A stretch of DNA of 32,977 bases from Gammaproteobacteria bacterium (lineage in GTDB: Bacteria > Pseudomonadota > Gammaproteobacteria > Steroidobacterales > Woeseiaceae): NCBI GenBank assembly GCA_029863305.1, contig JAOTVR010000036.1, positions 1 through 32,977 of the forward strand, in the 5' to 3' direction. Made by a program: the position numbers and the translations under genes. The notes under the pieces were generated by a model that worked only from the letters and a program-made list of their open reading frames with translations, did no database searches and was not told the origin of the DNA. Position 1 is the stretch's first letter, and each line of letters opens with the position of its first letter. This document shows, one piece after another, positions 12,069 to 20,889 of this stretch.

Positions 12069-13343
12069 ATGATGCGCATTCACAATGTCCTTCCCGGCAT
12101 GCTGCTGGGATTGATCTTGCCGCTTCCCATCACGGCAGCCGCGGAAGAGGCCGGAACGGACTTTGCGTCGGCGATAACGTCGGGTAAGGCGACGATCTCG
12201 GGACGGTATCGTTATGAGCATGTCGCCGATGATGATGTTCCGGACGATATTGCGGATGAGCCAACGGACGATGCCAACGCGTCGACATTGCGATTGCGAC
12301 TCAACTATCGGACCGGCCAATGGAATGGCTGGTCCGCATTTGCCGAATTCGATCACGTGTTCCATGTGCTGCTCGATGACTTCAACTCCGGTGCAGGTAC
12401 CAGTCCGAATCGCACCGAATATTCAACCGTCGCTGATCCCGAGGGGTCGGACCTGAACCAGATCTACCTCGATTACAGTTCGAGTGATGACTGGAAATTC
12501 CGCTTCGGCAGGCAACGAATATTGCTCGATAACCAGCGTTTCATTGGCGGTGTCGGCTGGCGGCAGAACGAGCAAACGTACGACGCGTTTACGCTGAATA
12601 CCAAAGCCATTTCCAAGACAGTGTTGTCGTACTCGTACCTCAACCAGGTGCGCCGCATCTTCGGACAAACCGTGCCGGGCGGAAAAGCTGCGTTGGATGG
12701 CCATCTGTTGAACGCCAGGTTCAGCGTCAGTGATGGCTTTTCGGTCACACCGTATTATTACCTGCTCGACTACAAGGACACTGCGAACTTCGCCAATTCA
12801 ACCTCGACGATTGGCGTCAGGCTCGCCGGCAGCGTCGACGTCGGTGGCGGCAAGGTGACGCTGCTCGGCGAATTTGCCTCGCAGTCCGATGCCGGTGATA
12901 ACTCCAACAACTACGATGCGGACTACCTGCACCTGAATGCGATGTTTGCGATGGAAAACGGGCTTTCGTTCGGTCTCGGGTTCGAGTCGCTGGGCGCAGA
13001 CTCCTTGTCCGGCACGGCTTTTCGTACACCGCTGGCGACCTTGCACGCATTCAACGGCTGGGCAGACCAATTCCTTGCAACGCCCGGCCTCGGCCTCGAT
13101 GACCTTTACGCAACGGTGAAATTCACAGCAGGCAAGTGGAATCTGACCGGCGTGTATCACGACTTCTCGTCAGAAACCGGCAGCAGCGATTACGCTACGG
13201 AATTTGACCTGTCGGCGGGGCGCAAGCTCGGCGAGCGTTATGGCGTGCTCTTCAAAGGCGCATTCTTCAGTCACGATTCCTCGTCGCCATTAGAGAAGTT
13301 CGACACGAACAAGTTCTGGATCATGCTGACGGCGAGTTACTGA
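12069..13343 (+). CDS. Outer-membrane beta-barrel porin, nirS-linked
   Basis: 424 residues with a signal peptide (about residues 1-25, ending ITAAAEE), then an acidic stretch and a long series of alternating beta strands closing with a C-terminal aromatic residue (FWIMLTASY), the outer-membrane insertion signature. The repeated pattern YRTGQWNGWSAFAEFDHV and FRFGRQRILLDNQRFIGGVGWRQNEQTYD is that of alginate-export/OprD-like porins. A ribosome-binding site (AAAGGAAAG) lies 6-12 bases upstream and the gene begins 12 bases after nirS, so it is co-transcribed. Its substrate is unknown; nitrite or another small anion would fit the operon but is only inference. Confidence 0.85.
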   Translation: MMRIHNVLPGMLLGLILPLPITAAAEEAGTDFASAITSGKATISGRYRYEHVADDDVPDDIADEPTDDANASTLRLRLNYRTGQWNGWSAFAEFDHVFHVLLDDFNSGAGTSPNRTEYSTVADPEGSDLNQIYLDYSSSDDWKFRFGRQRILLDNQRFIGGVGWRQNEQTYDAFTLNTKAISKTVLSYSYLNQVRRIFGQTVPGGKAALDGHLLNARFSVSDGFSVTPYYYLLDYKDTANFANSTSTIGVRLAGSVDVGGGKVTLLGEFASQSDAGDNSNNYDADYLHLNAMFAMENGLSFGLGFESLGADSLSGTAFRTPLATLHAFNGWADQFLATPGLGLDDLYATVKFTAGKWNLTGVYHDFSSETGSSDYATEFDLSAGRKLGERYGVLFKGAFFSHDSSSPLEKFDTNKFWIMLTASY

Positions 13344-13367
13344 ATCGACAGGCAGTAAGTCCTGACC

Positions 13368-13402
13368 GGCGGCAGACGTGATCGGATTGAGCGTCTGTCG
13401 CC
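13368..13402. terminator. Hairpin after the nirS-porin operon
   Basis: An 11-base stem, GGCGGCAGACG pairing with CGTCTGTCGCC (one G-U), around a 13-base loop, starting 24 bases after the porin stop. There is no T-tract, so it is either a Rho-assisted 3' end or an mRNA-stabilising hairpin rather than a classical intrinsic terminator. Confidence 0.5.
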
Positions 13403-13580
13403 AATCCGGGTACAGCTGATTCGCGTCATGTGTGAAGCTTTCGAAGGCTGTCTTGACCGTGGTTGTGGCTGCACCGGACGATCCAGTGACTGCGACGATG
13501 GGATGACAGCCGCAGAAAAATGCAGACGGACTGTCCGCCTGAATCGAGATCTCTGGCTATTTCCGGTAACCTTACCGGTC

Positions 13581-14864
13581 GTGACCGCGGATACTGCAGA
13601 ACTACTCAAACGCAGAAAACAGCTGATGGGCTCGGCCTATCGGCTGTTTTACGACAGGCCCCTGCACCTGGTACGCGGAGAGGGTGTGTGGCTCTTCGAT
13701 GCCGACGGCAACAAGTACCTCGACATGTACAACAATGTGCCGCATGTCGGACACTGTCATCCCCGTGTCGTAGAGGCGATATTCGAGCAGGCACGTACAC
13801 TTAATACCCATACCAGGTATCTGCACGAAAACGTCGTCAACCTGGCGGAGCGTTTGACTGCGAAACTCCCCGATGAGCTCGACACGGCGATGTTCTGTTG
13901 CACAGGTAGCGAGGCGAATGAGCTCGCGCTGCGAATCGCAAGAACCTGCACAGGTGGCACCGGCATCATCGTTACCGATTACGCGTATCACGGTAACACG
14001 CAGGCCATTTACGAGATTTCGACCGACAGCATTCCGGCAGACGAAGTACCGGACTATGTCGTTACTGTGCCAGCGCCGGATACCTACCGTGGACTCTACA
14101 GTGCCGACAATGCCGGCGAGCTATGTGCCGCGCATATCCACAGTGCGCTCGAATTGCTGGAACACCGCGGCATCAAACCGGCCGCGTTCGTCATCGATAC
14201 CATCATTTCGAGTAGCGGCGTCGTTGCACCGCCGCCAGACTATCTGCGCACGGCCGCCGAGATCATGCGCGGCGCGGGGGCCCTGTTCGTCGCCGATGAA
14301 GTCCAGCCTGGCTTTGGTCGTACCGGCGAAAATTTCTGGGGCTTCGAAGCCGACAGTTTCACGCCCGACATCGTTACGATGGGTAAACCGATGGGGAATG
14401 GTCATCCGCTGTCCGCTGTTGTGACGCGCAGCGAACTCGTCGACGAATTCGCCCGGCATGCGCGTTACTTCAATACCTTCGGCGGCAACCCGGTTTCCTG
14501 TGCTGCAGGCCTGGCCGTTCTCGACGTCATCGAAGATGACAGGCTGCAGCAAAATGCACTGCAGGTCGGCCAGCACATCGTCGACGCGCTGCGGCGCCTT
14601 GCGAAGAAACACTCGTGCATCGGTGATGTCAGGGGCACTGGCCTGTTTCTCGCGCTGGAACTCGTGCTGGACAGACACGCGCGCACGCCGGCAACGGAGC
14701 TGGTGGCCAGGGTCGTGAACGATATGCGTGACCGTGGCGTGCTGACCGGGTCGATCGGCCCGCACGGCAATATACTGAAATTGAGACCGCCGCTGGTACT
14801 GTCAATCGAGGACGCCGACTATATGCTTCGTGCCCTCGATGATACCCTGGACTCGCTCGGCTAA
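13581..14864 (+). CDS. Class III PLP-dependent aminotransferase
   Basis: 428 residues from the GTG at 13581. Fold-type I aminotransferase features are clear: LYD-type GVWLFDADGNKYLDMYNNVPHVGHCHP, the phosphate-binding CTGSEANELALRIAR, the YHGNT motif, DEVQPGFGRTG, and the PLP lysine in VTMGKPMGNGHPLSAV. The closest groups by eye are the AGXT2/ethanolamine-phosphate lyase-type enzymes, which act on omega-amino or amino-alcohol substrates; the exact substrate is not readable. The frame is open back to 13428 (also ATG at 13503), but those residues are cysteine-rich and not family-like, and none of the candidate starts has a strong ribosome-binding site, so the start is uncertain. It is convergent with the stress-protein gene, with interlocked stops at 14861-14864. 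Confidence 0.88.
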   Translation: MTADTAELLKRRKQLMGSAYRLFYDRPLHLVRGEGVWLFDADGNKYLDMYNNVPHVGHCHPRVVEAIFEQARTLNTHTRYLHENVVNLAERLTAKLPDELDTAMFCCTGSEANELALRIARTCTGGTGIIVTDYAYHGNTQAIYEISTDSIPADEVPDYVVTVPAPDTYRGLYSADNAGELCAAHIHSALELLEHRGIKPAAFVIDTIISSSGVVAPPPDYLRTAAEIMRGAGALFVADEVQPGFGRTGENFWGFEADSFTPDIVTMGKPMGNGHPLSAVVTRSELVDEFARHARYFNTFGGNPVSCAAGLAVLDVIEDDRLQQNALQVGQHIVDALRRLAKKHSCIGDVRGTGLFLALELVLDRHARTPATELVARVVNDMRDRGVLTGSIGPHGNILKLRPPLVLSIEDADYMLRALDDTLDSLG

Positions 14865-15823
14865 GCAGCGTCGTGCCGACTCGATTCGACCGGCGTTTGG
14901 AACCAGTCGGGTTTCACGATCAGCAGGTCACACGGCAGATGTTCGAGCGTACGCTCTGCGGTCGCGCCAATGAACAGGCGTTTCCAGCGATTGCGTGCGA
15001 CTGCGCCCATGACCACGACATCGGCGTTGAGCGTAGCTGCGATAGCGGGCAGCTCTTCGTGAGTCAGCCCCGCGACCAGATGCGATTTGTCGTCGGCCAG
15101 GCCGTGAAATGACGTGATTTCGTTGAATCGCTTCTCGTGGTCCTCATGCATTTGCCGCTCGATCTCATCGAAGGGGAGGGAGACCGGTATATAAGCGTTG
15201 GCGGTTGCCGTCGCGACCGCAATGCGAGGATCATAGGAGTGAAACGCATGTACTTCACCAGCGACGGTCTGTCCAAGCAGCTTGCTTAACTGCAGGATCT
15301 CATCGTCGAGCGCAGCCGGTTTATCGTGCTGGTTCATCGGGTCGATTGCAGCGACGATAACAGGGGTCTCGGCGAGTTCATGTGGCTTGACCAGCCACAG
15401 CGGAGCAGGGCACGTGCGAATCAGGTTCCAGTCCGTATTAGTCAATAATGCGCGCGTGACGGCAGAATGATGATGGGTATCCTTGAATACGATGTCGGCG
15501 CCGCTTGCTATTGCCTGGCGCACAATGCCCTCGTAAAGCGGATGGTCCCACGCGGCGGTTGTCGTGACGACAACCCCGCTTTCCCGAATCGGCTCGGCCA
15601 ATTCTTCAAGATGTCTTTCCTGGTTGGCAATGACTTCGCTGCGGGCCTTTTCGAGCGACGGCGAATCGAACAAGCGATCGCCACTCAGGTATTCATTGTA
15701 GTAGCAGACCAGTAATTCGAGTTCGGCATCGGCCTGTCTGGCGAGCCAGGCGGCCCGTCCGAGCGCCGGCTGTTCGTCCACTGTCGGATCGACGACCGAA
15801 AGGACTTTGGAAATCGTCTCCAT
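14861..15823 (-). CDS. Tandem-domain universal stress protein (UspE-like)
   Basis: 320 residues from the ATG at 15823, preceded by GGGAGC. Two Usp domains lie in tandem: the first (about 1-150) has SVVDPTVDEQPALGRAAWLAR and ends DIVFKDTHHHSAVTRALLTNTDWNLIRTCPAPLWLVK; the second (about 155-310) ends DVVVMGAVARNRWKRLFIGATAERTLEHLPCDLLIVKP, with the ATP-binding-type G-x9-G(S/A) region. The layout and length match UspE. Such proteins are cytoplasmic and linked to growth arrest and oxygen limitation. The frame extends 14 codons further upstream, but the internal Met begins the conserved strand. It is divergent from dksA-like across 192 bases. Confidence 0.88.
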   Translation of the reverse strand: METISKVLSVVDPTVDEQPALGRAAWLARQADAELELLVCYYNEYLSGDRLFDSPSLEKARSEVIANQERHLEELAEPIRESGVVVTTTAAWDHPLYEGIVRQAIASGADIVFKDTHHHSAVTRALLTNTDWNLIRTCPAPLWLVKPHELAETPVIVAAIDPMNQHDKPAALDDEILQLSKLLGQTVAGEVHAFHSYDPRIAVATATANAYIPVSLPFDEIERQMHEDHEKRFNEITSFHGLADDKSHLVAGLTHEELPAIAATLNADVVVMGAVARNRWKRLFIGATAERTLEHLPCDLLIVKPDWFQTPVESSRHDAA

Positions 15824-16015
15824 TTTGGCTCCCGGTGAAGTAGTGCTTCCCTGACTTTCTCGCAAAAAGAGTAGATCCTCGTGACGGCAATTTCCATAAG
15901 GCGTGATGCTTAGGAACTAGTGGATTTTACGTACAGCCGGATAGGTGGATGTACTAATTTCTGTGAACCCTTGTCTGCGTTTACAGTGGTGAAGGTATTT
16001 TAACGAGAATCAGCC
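15824..16015. promoter_or_regulatory. Divergent intergenic region between usp and dksA-like genes
   Basis: 192 bases that must carry both promoters. On the plus strand a weak TTGTCT and TATTTT pair with a long (19-base) gap lies just before the dksA-like gene. I see no strong sigma70 consensus, no FNR box and no clear sigma54 site. Confidence 0.35.
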
Positions 16016-16366
16016 ATGCCAGAGGATTCTTACGACGCCCTGCGTCAACAACTCGAGAGCAAGAAGCGGGAGCTGGGAGCGCGCCTTGACCGCATCACGG
16101 CCAACTTGCGTCGCGGTTATCACGCAGACTCGAAAGAGCGGGCCAAAGAGCTCGAAGACAGCGAAGTGGTTGATGCGCTGGGCAATGAAGCCCGTTCAGA
16201 AATGGCGAAGATCACGGCCGCCTTGCGCAGGATGGATGCCGGTGAGTACGGGCTGTGCAATGAGTGTGGCGCCGAAATCGATGCCGGTCGTCTGGTGGCG
16301 CATCCGTATGCCAGGAAGTGCATCGATTGCGCGCGATTCGAAGAGCATCGAAGAGCTCATATGTGA
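16016..16366 (+). CDS. DksA/TraR-family zinc-finger protein
   Basis: 116 residues. An N-terminal helical hairpin (about 5-75) precedes a four-cysteine zinc finger, CNEC (81-84) and CIDC (102-105), in the order GLCNECGAEIDAGRLVAHPYARKCIDCARFEEHRR. DksA-type proteins bind the RNA polymerase secondary channel and alter transcription during starvation with ppGpp. At 116 residues it is shorter than E. coli DksA (151), nearer to DksA-like paralogs, so it may not be the main DksA of the cell. It lies between a stress-protein gene and a FixJ-type regulator. Confidence 0.9.
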   Translation: MPEDSYDALRQQLESKKRELGARLDRITANLRRGYHADSKERAKELEDSEVVDALGNEARSEMAKITAALRRMDAGEYGLCNECGAEIDAGRLVAHPYARKCIDCARFEEHRRAHM

Positions 16367-16380
16367 CGATCGAAGCACCG

Positions 16381-16425
16381 GCACTCTGGCTCTTTGAGTC
16401 AGGGTGCGGGCCTGCTTGTCAGGCC
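16381..16425. terminator. Two hairpins between convergent dksA-like and fixJ-like genes
   Basis: The first hairpin is GCACTCTGGCTC / GAGTCAGGGTGC with a TTT loop (16381-16407, two G-U pairs). The second is GGCCTG / CAGGCC with a 5-base loop (16409-16425) and overlaps the fixJ-like stop. Neither has a T-tract. They probably separate the two converging transcripts. Confidence 0.5.
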
Positions 16426-17033
16426 GTCATGTGCATTTTGACGAGGTCAGCCAGGGACCTTGCCTGCATCTTCTCCATGACCCGGGCACGGTGAATTTCC
16501 ACGGTCCGCTGGCTCACGCCCAGTTCATAAGCTATGACTTTGTTTGGCTTACCTGTGACCACGAGGTCGAATACCTCGCGTTCGCGATTTGTGAGACGCG
16601 CCAGCCGCTCGGCGACTTCAGCGTGTTTCTGTTGCTCCTCGCGTCGCTCCTGATCGGTCTTTAGCGCTTCGCGAATGCGATCGAGAAGATCCTGATCGCG
16701 GAATGGTTTCTGAATGAAATCCACAGCGCCTTTTTGCATCGCATCAACGGCCATCGGTACATCGCCGTGCCCGGTGATGAAGATGATCGGCAGCGTGCTG
16801 CCGCGCTTTACGAGTTCATCCTGGAGTTCGAGTCCGCCAAGTCCCGGCATGCGGATGTCGAGAACGAGGCAACCGGCGCGATGATCGTTAACGCCCTCAA
16901 GAAACTCGTCACCGGACGCGTAAATTTCATGCTCGATATTGACCGAATCCATCAAGGCCTGCATGGCAAATCGAATCGCCGGGTCGTCATCGACGATGAA
17001 AACTGTCGGCTGCTTGTCCTGAATTTGGGTCAT
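16419..17033 (-). CDS. FixJ-family two-component response regulator
   Basis: 204 residues from the ATG at 17033 (MTQIQDKQPTVFIVDDD). The receiver domain has the DDD acidic cluster (15-17), phospho-Asp59 in CLVLDIRMPG, the threonine in FITGHGD, and the lysine in FIQKPF. A linker rich in charged residues leads to a LuxR-type helix-turn-helix (LTNREREVFDLVVTGKPNKVIAYELGVSQRTVEIHRARVMEK). This is the FixJ/TtrR arrangement, used in redox or oxygen responses. The frame runs on upstream to 17156, but those residues are not conserved-looking. No kinase adjoins it; the hybrid kinase at 5552-7189 is a possible but unproven partner. Confidence 0.9.
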   Translation of the reverse strand: MTQIQDKQPTVFIVDDDPAIRFAMQALMDSVNIEHEIYASGDEFLEGVNDHRAGCLVLDIRMPGLGGLELQDELVKRGSTLPIIFITGHGDVPMAVDAMQKGAVDFIQKPFRDQDLLDRIREALKTDQERREEQQKHAEVAERLARLTNREREVFDLVVTGKPNKVIAYELGVSQRTVEIHRARVMEKMQARSLADLVKMHMTA

Positions 17034-17168
17034 ATCACTCGAGTATGGTTGCCGTGCTGCTGATTGGACCAGAATGGGCACAAATTTGCGAGCCTCGGAC
17101 GCTCTTTTATCGTCGAGCCGAGGCTGTTTGCGCTGAGAGACCCGGTTCGGACCCAAATTATTGGCTGC

Positions 17169-18266
17169 TCAGTCCAGGCGTTTTGAAAATCGCAACGCGG
17201 CCGCGGTGGTGGCAACGACGGCGAATGTGCCCAGGTAGATCAGGGGGCCGGTCAGATCGCCCAACGAAGCCTCCCGCAACATGATGCCGCGCGTGATGCG
17301 AATGAAGTGCGTAATCGGCAAGGCCTCGCCGATGTATTGAGCGATGATCGGCATGCCGTCGAATGGGAACACGAAACCAGACAGCAGTATCGACGGCATG
17401 AGCACGAAAAACGTCGCCTGCATCGCCTGAAATTGCGTTTTTACCGCTGTCGAGAAGAACAGTCCCAGCGCCAGGTTGGCAGCAATGAACAGGCCGGCGG
17501 CGAGGTACAGGTCGATGATACTGCCACGCACGGGAACGTCGAACAGGAGCCGTCCCACGACGAGAATCAACGCAAGCTGCACGAGGCCGATTGCGATGTA
17601 GGGTACGACCTTGCCAATCATGAGTTCGGCCGATGTCACAGGGGTGTTGATTAGTAACTCGAGATTGCCGCGCTCGCGCTCGCGGACGACCGCGACCGCC
17701 GTGAACATCAGCATTGTCATGGTCAGGATGACGCCCATCAGCCCCGGAATAATATTGATGGGTGTGCGGCGTTCGGGGTTGTAGTAGGGGCGCACCTCGA
17801 TCAAACGCTGTTTTGGAGGCGTCGCGCCCGTGGCGAACGCGATTGACATTTCGCGCAACTGATTGGCGATGCCGCCAATGGTCGGATCGCTGCCGTCAAC
17901 CAGGAGATGGACCGCAGCTCGAGTCTTATCGGTGACGCGCCGGTCGAAGTCCCTCGGTATCGCCACGCCGATCGAGATTTCTCCGGACTGCATCATGCGT
18001 TCGAGTTCGGCAGTGGATCCCACCCGATACCGGATGTTCGTGACCTGCGTTGCACCGAGTTCCGCCACGAACTGGCGTGACAGGTGGGTGTTGGCCTCGT
18101 CGGCAATCGCTGTCACCAGGTTGCGCACGTCAGTATTGATCGCGTAGCCAAACAACAGCAATTGCATAACCGGTATGCCGACGATCATCGCGGCCGTGAG
18201 ACGGTCGCGGCGCATTTGACGCACTTCCTTGCGCATGACAGCCATCAGACGTGAGAGTGACTTCAT
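17169..18266 (-). CDS. ABC-2 type efflux permease (YbhS/YbhR-like)
   Basis: 365 residues. An N-terminal helix (about 25-45, IVGIPVMQLLLFGYAI) precedes a large extracytoplasmic domain, followed by five hydrophobic segments from about residue 175. The PYYNPERRTPINIIPGLMGVILTMTMLMFTAVAVVRERERGNLELLINTPV stretch contains the ABC-2 signature. It is the last gene of the tetR-hlyD-ATPase operon, with its ATG overlapping the ATPase stop (ATGA). Only one permease is present, so it should act as a homodimer. Likely exports drugs or other hydrophobic compounds; substrate unknown. Confidence 0.92.
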   Translation of the reverse strand: MKSLSRLMAVMRKEVRQMRRDRLTAAMIVGIPVMQLLLFGYAINTDVRNLVTAIADEANTHLSRQFVAELGATQVTNIRYRVGSTAELERMMQSGEISIGVAIPRDFDRRVTDKTRAAVHLLVDGSDPTIGGIANQLREMSIAFATGATPPKQRLIEVRPYYNPERRTPINIIPGLMGVILTMTMLMFTAVAVVRERERGNLELLINTPVTSAELMIGKVVPYIAIGLVQLALILVVGRLLFDVPVRGSIIDLYLAAGLFIAANLALGLFFSTAVKTQFQAMQATFFVLMPSILLSGFVFPFDGMPIIAQYIGEALPITHFIRITRGIMLREASLGDLTGPLIYLGTFAVVATTAAALRFSKRLD

Positions 18267-19204
18267 GCGGCACGCTGCCCTGGTTTCATTGTGACAGCGA
18301 CGAACACGTCCTCCAGCGATGCGGGGACGATGCGGCTCTGCGCAGTCACCTTGTGTTTCTGCAGGCTCGTGTTTGTCAGGCCCAGCGCGTCGTCGACCGA
18401 CTCCGGAATCAGGACCCGCAGCCGCACGCCGAGCTGTGTGACGCTGGCGACCAGCGGGATCCGGATCAGTGCGCTCTGCGCCTGGTATGGATCGTCCGCC
18501 AGTACTTCGACCACCGTCATGCCGGTATTAAGCTGCAGTTCCTGTGGTGCCCCGTCGGCGACCTTGACCCCATGATCGAGGATTGCGAGACGGTGGCAGC
18601 GTTCCGCCTCGTCCATGTAATGCGTTGACACGAGGATTGTCGTACCCGCTTCGGCCAGCCGAAACAGGTTGGCCCAGAAGTCGCGACGACTCTGCGGGTC
18701 GACAGCGCTCGTGGGTTCGTCGAGCAGGAGCAATTCCGGATGGTGCAAAACTGCGCAGGCCAGCGCCAGACGTTGTCTCTGGCCGCCGCTCATCGTGCCG
18801 GCGAACTGCTTCCGTTGCTCGACGAGATCGTATTTCCCGAGTAGCTCGTCGATCCGGGAGTCGCGCTGGCCGGAAGGGTAGGAGTAGATTTCGGCGATGA
18901 ACTCGAGGTTCTCGGCGACCGTCATGTCGCCAAACAAGGAGAATCTCTGTGTCATGTAACCGATCTTCGGCTTGAGTTCGTTGGCGCGCCCAGGGACATC
19001 CAGGCCCAGGACATCGGCGCTACCTTCGGTTGGAGTCAACAGTCCGCAAAGCATGCGAATGGTCGTCGACTTGCCTGATCCGTTGGGGCCAAGAAAGCCG
19101 TAGATCGAAGCGCGCGGCACATCGAGGTCGAGTCTGTCGACGGCGCGCAGGCTTCCGAAATGCTTGCTCAGGCCGCGTGCGCGGATAGCGAGTTCGCTGT
19201 TCAT
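18263..19204 (-). CDS. ABC transporter ATP-binding protein (YbhF-like, single domain)
   Basis: 313 residues from the ATG at 19204, which overlaps the stop of the membrane-fusion gene (ATGA). Walker A is GPNGSGKST, the Q-loop is in MTQRFSLFGD, the signature is MSGGQRQRLALA (M replaces the usual L), Walker B is LLLLDEPTSAVDP and the switch histidine is in VSTHYMDEAERC. A C-terminal accessory region of about 80 residues follows. It has one nucleotide-binding domain, unlike the double-domain YbhF. It should power the adjacent permease. The frame continues upstream within the hlyD-like gene, but that part is a shadow. Confidence 0.94.
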   Translation of the reverse strand: MNSELAIRARGLSKHFGSLRAVDRLDLDVPRASIYGFLGPNGSGKSTTIRMLCGLLTPTEGSADVLGLDVPGRANELKPKIGYMTQRFSLFGDMTVAENLEFIAEIYSYPSGQRDSRIDELLGKYDLVEQRKQFAGTMSGGQRQRLALACAVLHHPELLLLDEPTSAVDPQSRRDFWANLFRLAEAGTTILVSTHYMDEAERCHRLAILDHGVKVADGAPQELQLNTGMTVVEVLADDPYQAQSALIRIPLVASVTQLGVRLRVLIPESVDDALGLTNTSLQKHKVTAQSRIVPASLEDVFVAVTMKPGQRAA

Positions 19205-20169
19205 TCCGGGATGTCCAACAACAGTTCGACTTCGACGGGAACACCGTCGGGCAGGCGCTCGCGCTCGTCCGTAAAGTCGACTTTTGCAAGATACGTCAGA
19301 TGACCCCTGTCCTTTTCGGTCAGCGCGTAGTACGGAGTGTACGCGGCTTCTGCCGCGACCCAACGCACGCGCCCGGCAATAGCCTCATCGAGTCCGTCGA
19401 CATAAATTCTTGTCGCCGTCCCGGATTTCACGTGTACCCGCAGGCGCTCCGGCACGTACACGCGCGCGTAAGGTTGCTCGCCACCCAGCATGATCATGAC
19501 GGGCTGGCCTGGTGCGGGCCGTTCGCCGATCTCGAACAAGCGGCTATCGACGATGCCGTCGACCGGCGCCCTGATTTCATGACGCTGCAGATCGACTGCC
19601 ACCAGGTCTCTCCGGGCCACGGCTTGCTCGACCGCATGCCCGGCTTGAGCAAGTTCCTCAATGGTCGTTCCGCTCAACAGTTCCTGCAATTGAGCGCGCC
19701 TCAGCTGGTTGTTTGCTTTGGCTGCATCAAGTGCGGCCTTGGCGCGGTCCAGGAGTTCGTCCGATGCCAGGTGCTGTGCGTAGATCTGCTGCACACGCGC
19801 ATAGTCTGATTGCCGAAACGCAAGTTCGTCGGCCGCTCCGGCGACAGTGGCGCGTGCTGCAGTGATCTGTTCACTGCGCGGACCGCGCACGAGTTCGTCG
19901 AGTCGCGCCTGTGCCTGACCCAGCGCCGCCTCGGCTTCCGCGAGCCGAGCATGCGCTCGAGACGCATCCTGGCGCAGTAACACGTCGCCTGCCGAAACCT
20001 CTGCACCCTCAGCCACGGGAATCTCAGTGATCGGTTCGGCGACATCGGCCGCCAACTCGATGCGATCGGAGGTGAGTTCACCAACAATCCGGTTCTCATC
20101 GCTGGATGTATCGCAGCCGCCGATCGCCAGCGCGCAAGCGAGAAGAGCCCAGTGCCATCGAGAAGTCAT
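19201..20169 (-). CDS. HlyD/YbhG-family membrane-fusion lipoprotein
   Basis: 322 residues. A lipoprotein signal with lipobox IGGC (Cys19) is followed by a split biotinyl-lipoyl domain (AADVAEPITEIPVAEGAEVSAGDVLLRQD and HEIRAPVDGIVDSRLFEIGERPAPGQPVMIM) enclosing a long coiled-coil hairpin (about 70-180), then a beta-barrel segment. This is the periplasmic adaptor that links an inner-membrane ABC exporter to an outer-membrane channel. No outer-membrane factor gene is nearby. ATGA overlaps join it to tetR upstream and the ATPase downstream. Confidence 0.93.
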   Translation of the reverse strand: MTSRWHWALLACALAIGGCDTSSDENRIVGELTSDRIELAADVAEPITEIPVAEGAEVSAGDVLLRQDASRAHARLAEAEAALGQAQARLDELVRGPRSEQITAARATVAGAADELAFRQSDYARVQQIYAQHLASDELLDRAKAALDAAKANNQLRRAQLQELLSGTTIEELAQAGHAVEQAVARRDLVAVDLQRHEIRAPVDGIVDSRLFEIGERPAPGQPVMIMLGGEQPYARVYVPERLRVHVKSGTATRIYVDGLDEAIAGRVRWVAAEAAYTPYYALTEKDRGHLTYLAKVDFTDERERLPDGVPVEVELLLDIPE

Positions 20170-20783
20170 GCTTTGTATCCTTTCATGTGTGAAATCAGCA
20201 GATCGAGCTGCGTCTCGATCAGCCTGTCGGTGTCGAGACTTTGTTTTTCAAAAACAAGTTTGAATACGATCGAAAACAGTACCGGTGCGACGAACAGGTG
20301 CGGTTGCTCGCTTACACTCGACGGGCGAAACTCGCCACTTCGAACGCCGCGCTGAAGCAGTTCATTCAGGGACGACAAGCCGCGCGATACGACATTGTCC
20401 CAATAAAACTTCAGCAGGTCGGGATACTTCGGTCCCTCGGCAATCATCAGGCGAATGAGAATGCTCACGTTGGAGCCCGGCAGGGTTTTGACGAAGTCGT
20501 AAAACGGGCCGCGCAGAATTTCCTCGCTCGACAACTCGGAGGCATCGACAATGGCCGTTAGCTCGTCAATCCGCGGCACGACAAAACTGCGCACGACGGC
20601 TTTAAACAGCTCTTCCTTGGTCTTGAAATAGAGGTACAGCAAACCTTTGCTGACGCCGGCGCGCCTGGCGACGTCATCGACACGCGTCGCTGCATAGCCC
20701 TTCTCGGCGAAGGCGGCGAGGGCGGCCTCGGTAATCTCCTGCGGACGCTTCTCTTTGCGACGGCGAAAGCGCGGCGGCGGCAT
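20166..20783 (-). CDS. TetR-family repressor of the efflux operon
   Basis: 205 residues. A basic N-terminus (PPPRFRRRKEKRPQEI) leads into a TetR helix-turn-helix (ALAAFAEKGYAATRVDDVARRAGVSKGLLYLYFKTKEELFKAVV), then a helical ligand-binding domain resembling the CecR/YbiH group that controls YbhGFSR exporters. It is the first gene of the operon and its stop overlaps the hlyD-like start (ATGA). A perfect inverted repeat lies 13 bases upstream of its ATG within the promoter, so self-repression released by a ligand is likely. Confidence 0.93.
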   Translation of the reverse strand: MPPPRFRRRKEKRPQEITEAALAAFAEKGYAATRVDDVARRAGVSKGLLYLYFKTKEELFKAVVRSFVVPRIDELTAIVDASELSSEEILRGPFYDFVKTLPGSNVSILIRLMIAEGPKYPDLLKFYWDNVVSRGLSSLNELLQRGVRSGEFRPSSVSEQPHLFVAPVLFSIVFKLVFEKQSLDTDRLIETQLDLLISHMKGYKA

Positions 20784-20795
20784 GACCTCGATCCA

Positions 20796-20817
20796 TTACT
20801 GACTAGTGAGTCAGTAA
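20796..20817. promoter_or_regulatory. TetR-type operator, perfect 9+4+9 inverted repeat
   Basis: TTACTGACT, spacer AGTG, AGTCAGTAA: a perfect 22-base palindrome apart from the spacer. It spans the last base of the -10 box and the expected transcription start of the tetR operon, the classical repressor position. Confidence 0.8.
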
Positions 20818-20845
20818 GTATAGTTAATGACCGCAGGGTCAGCAA
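20817..20845 (-). promoter_or_regulatory. Sigma70 promoter of the tetR efflux operon
   Basis: On the minus strand TTGCTG (20845-20840) and TATACT (20822-20817) are separated by exactly 17 bases. The operator begins at the -10 box, so a bound repressor would block RNA polymerase. Confidence 0.7.
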
Positions 20846-20889
20846 GTGAAACGGGTCACGAATGGCGGATTCGTTCATAATGCGCCTCC

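Noticed and set aside
13428..13580. N-terminal extension of the aminotransferase
   Set aside because: The frame is open, but the residues are cysteine/arginine-rich and unlike the family; the region looks intergenic.
20784..20889. FMN riboswitch before the ribA-like gene
   Set aside because: The 5' gap is about 100 bases, carries the tetR promoter and operator, and shows no RFN-element motifs.
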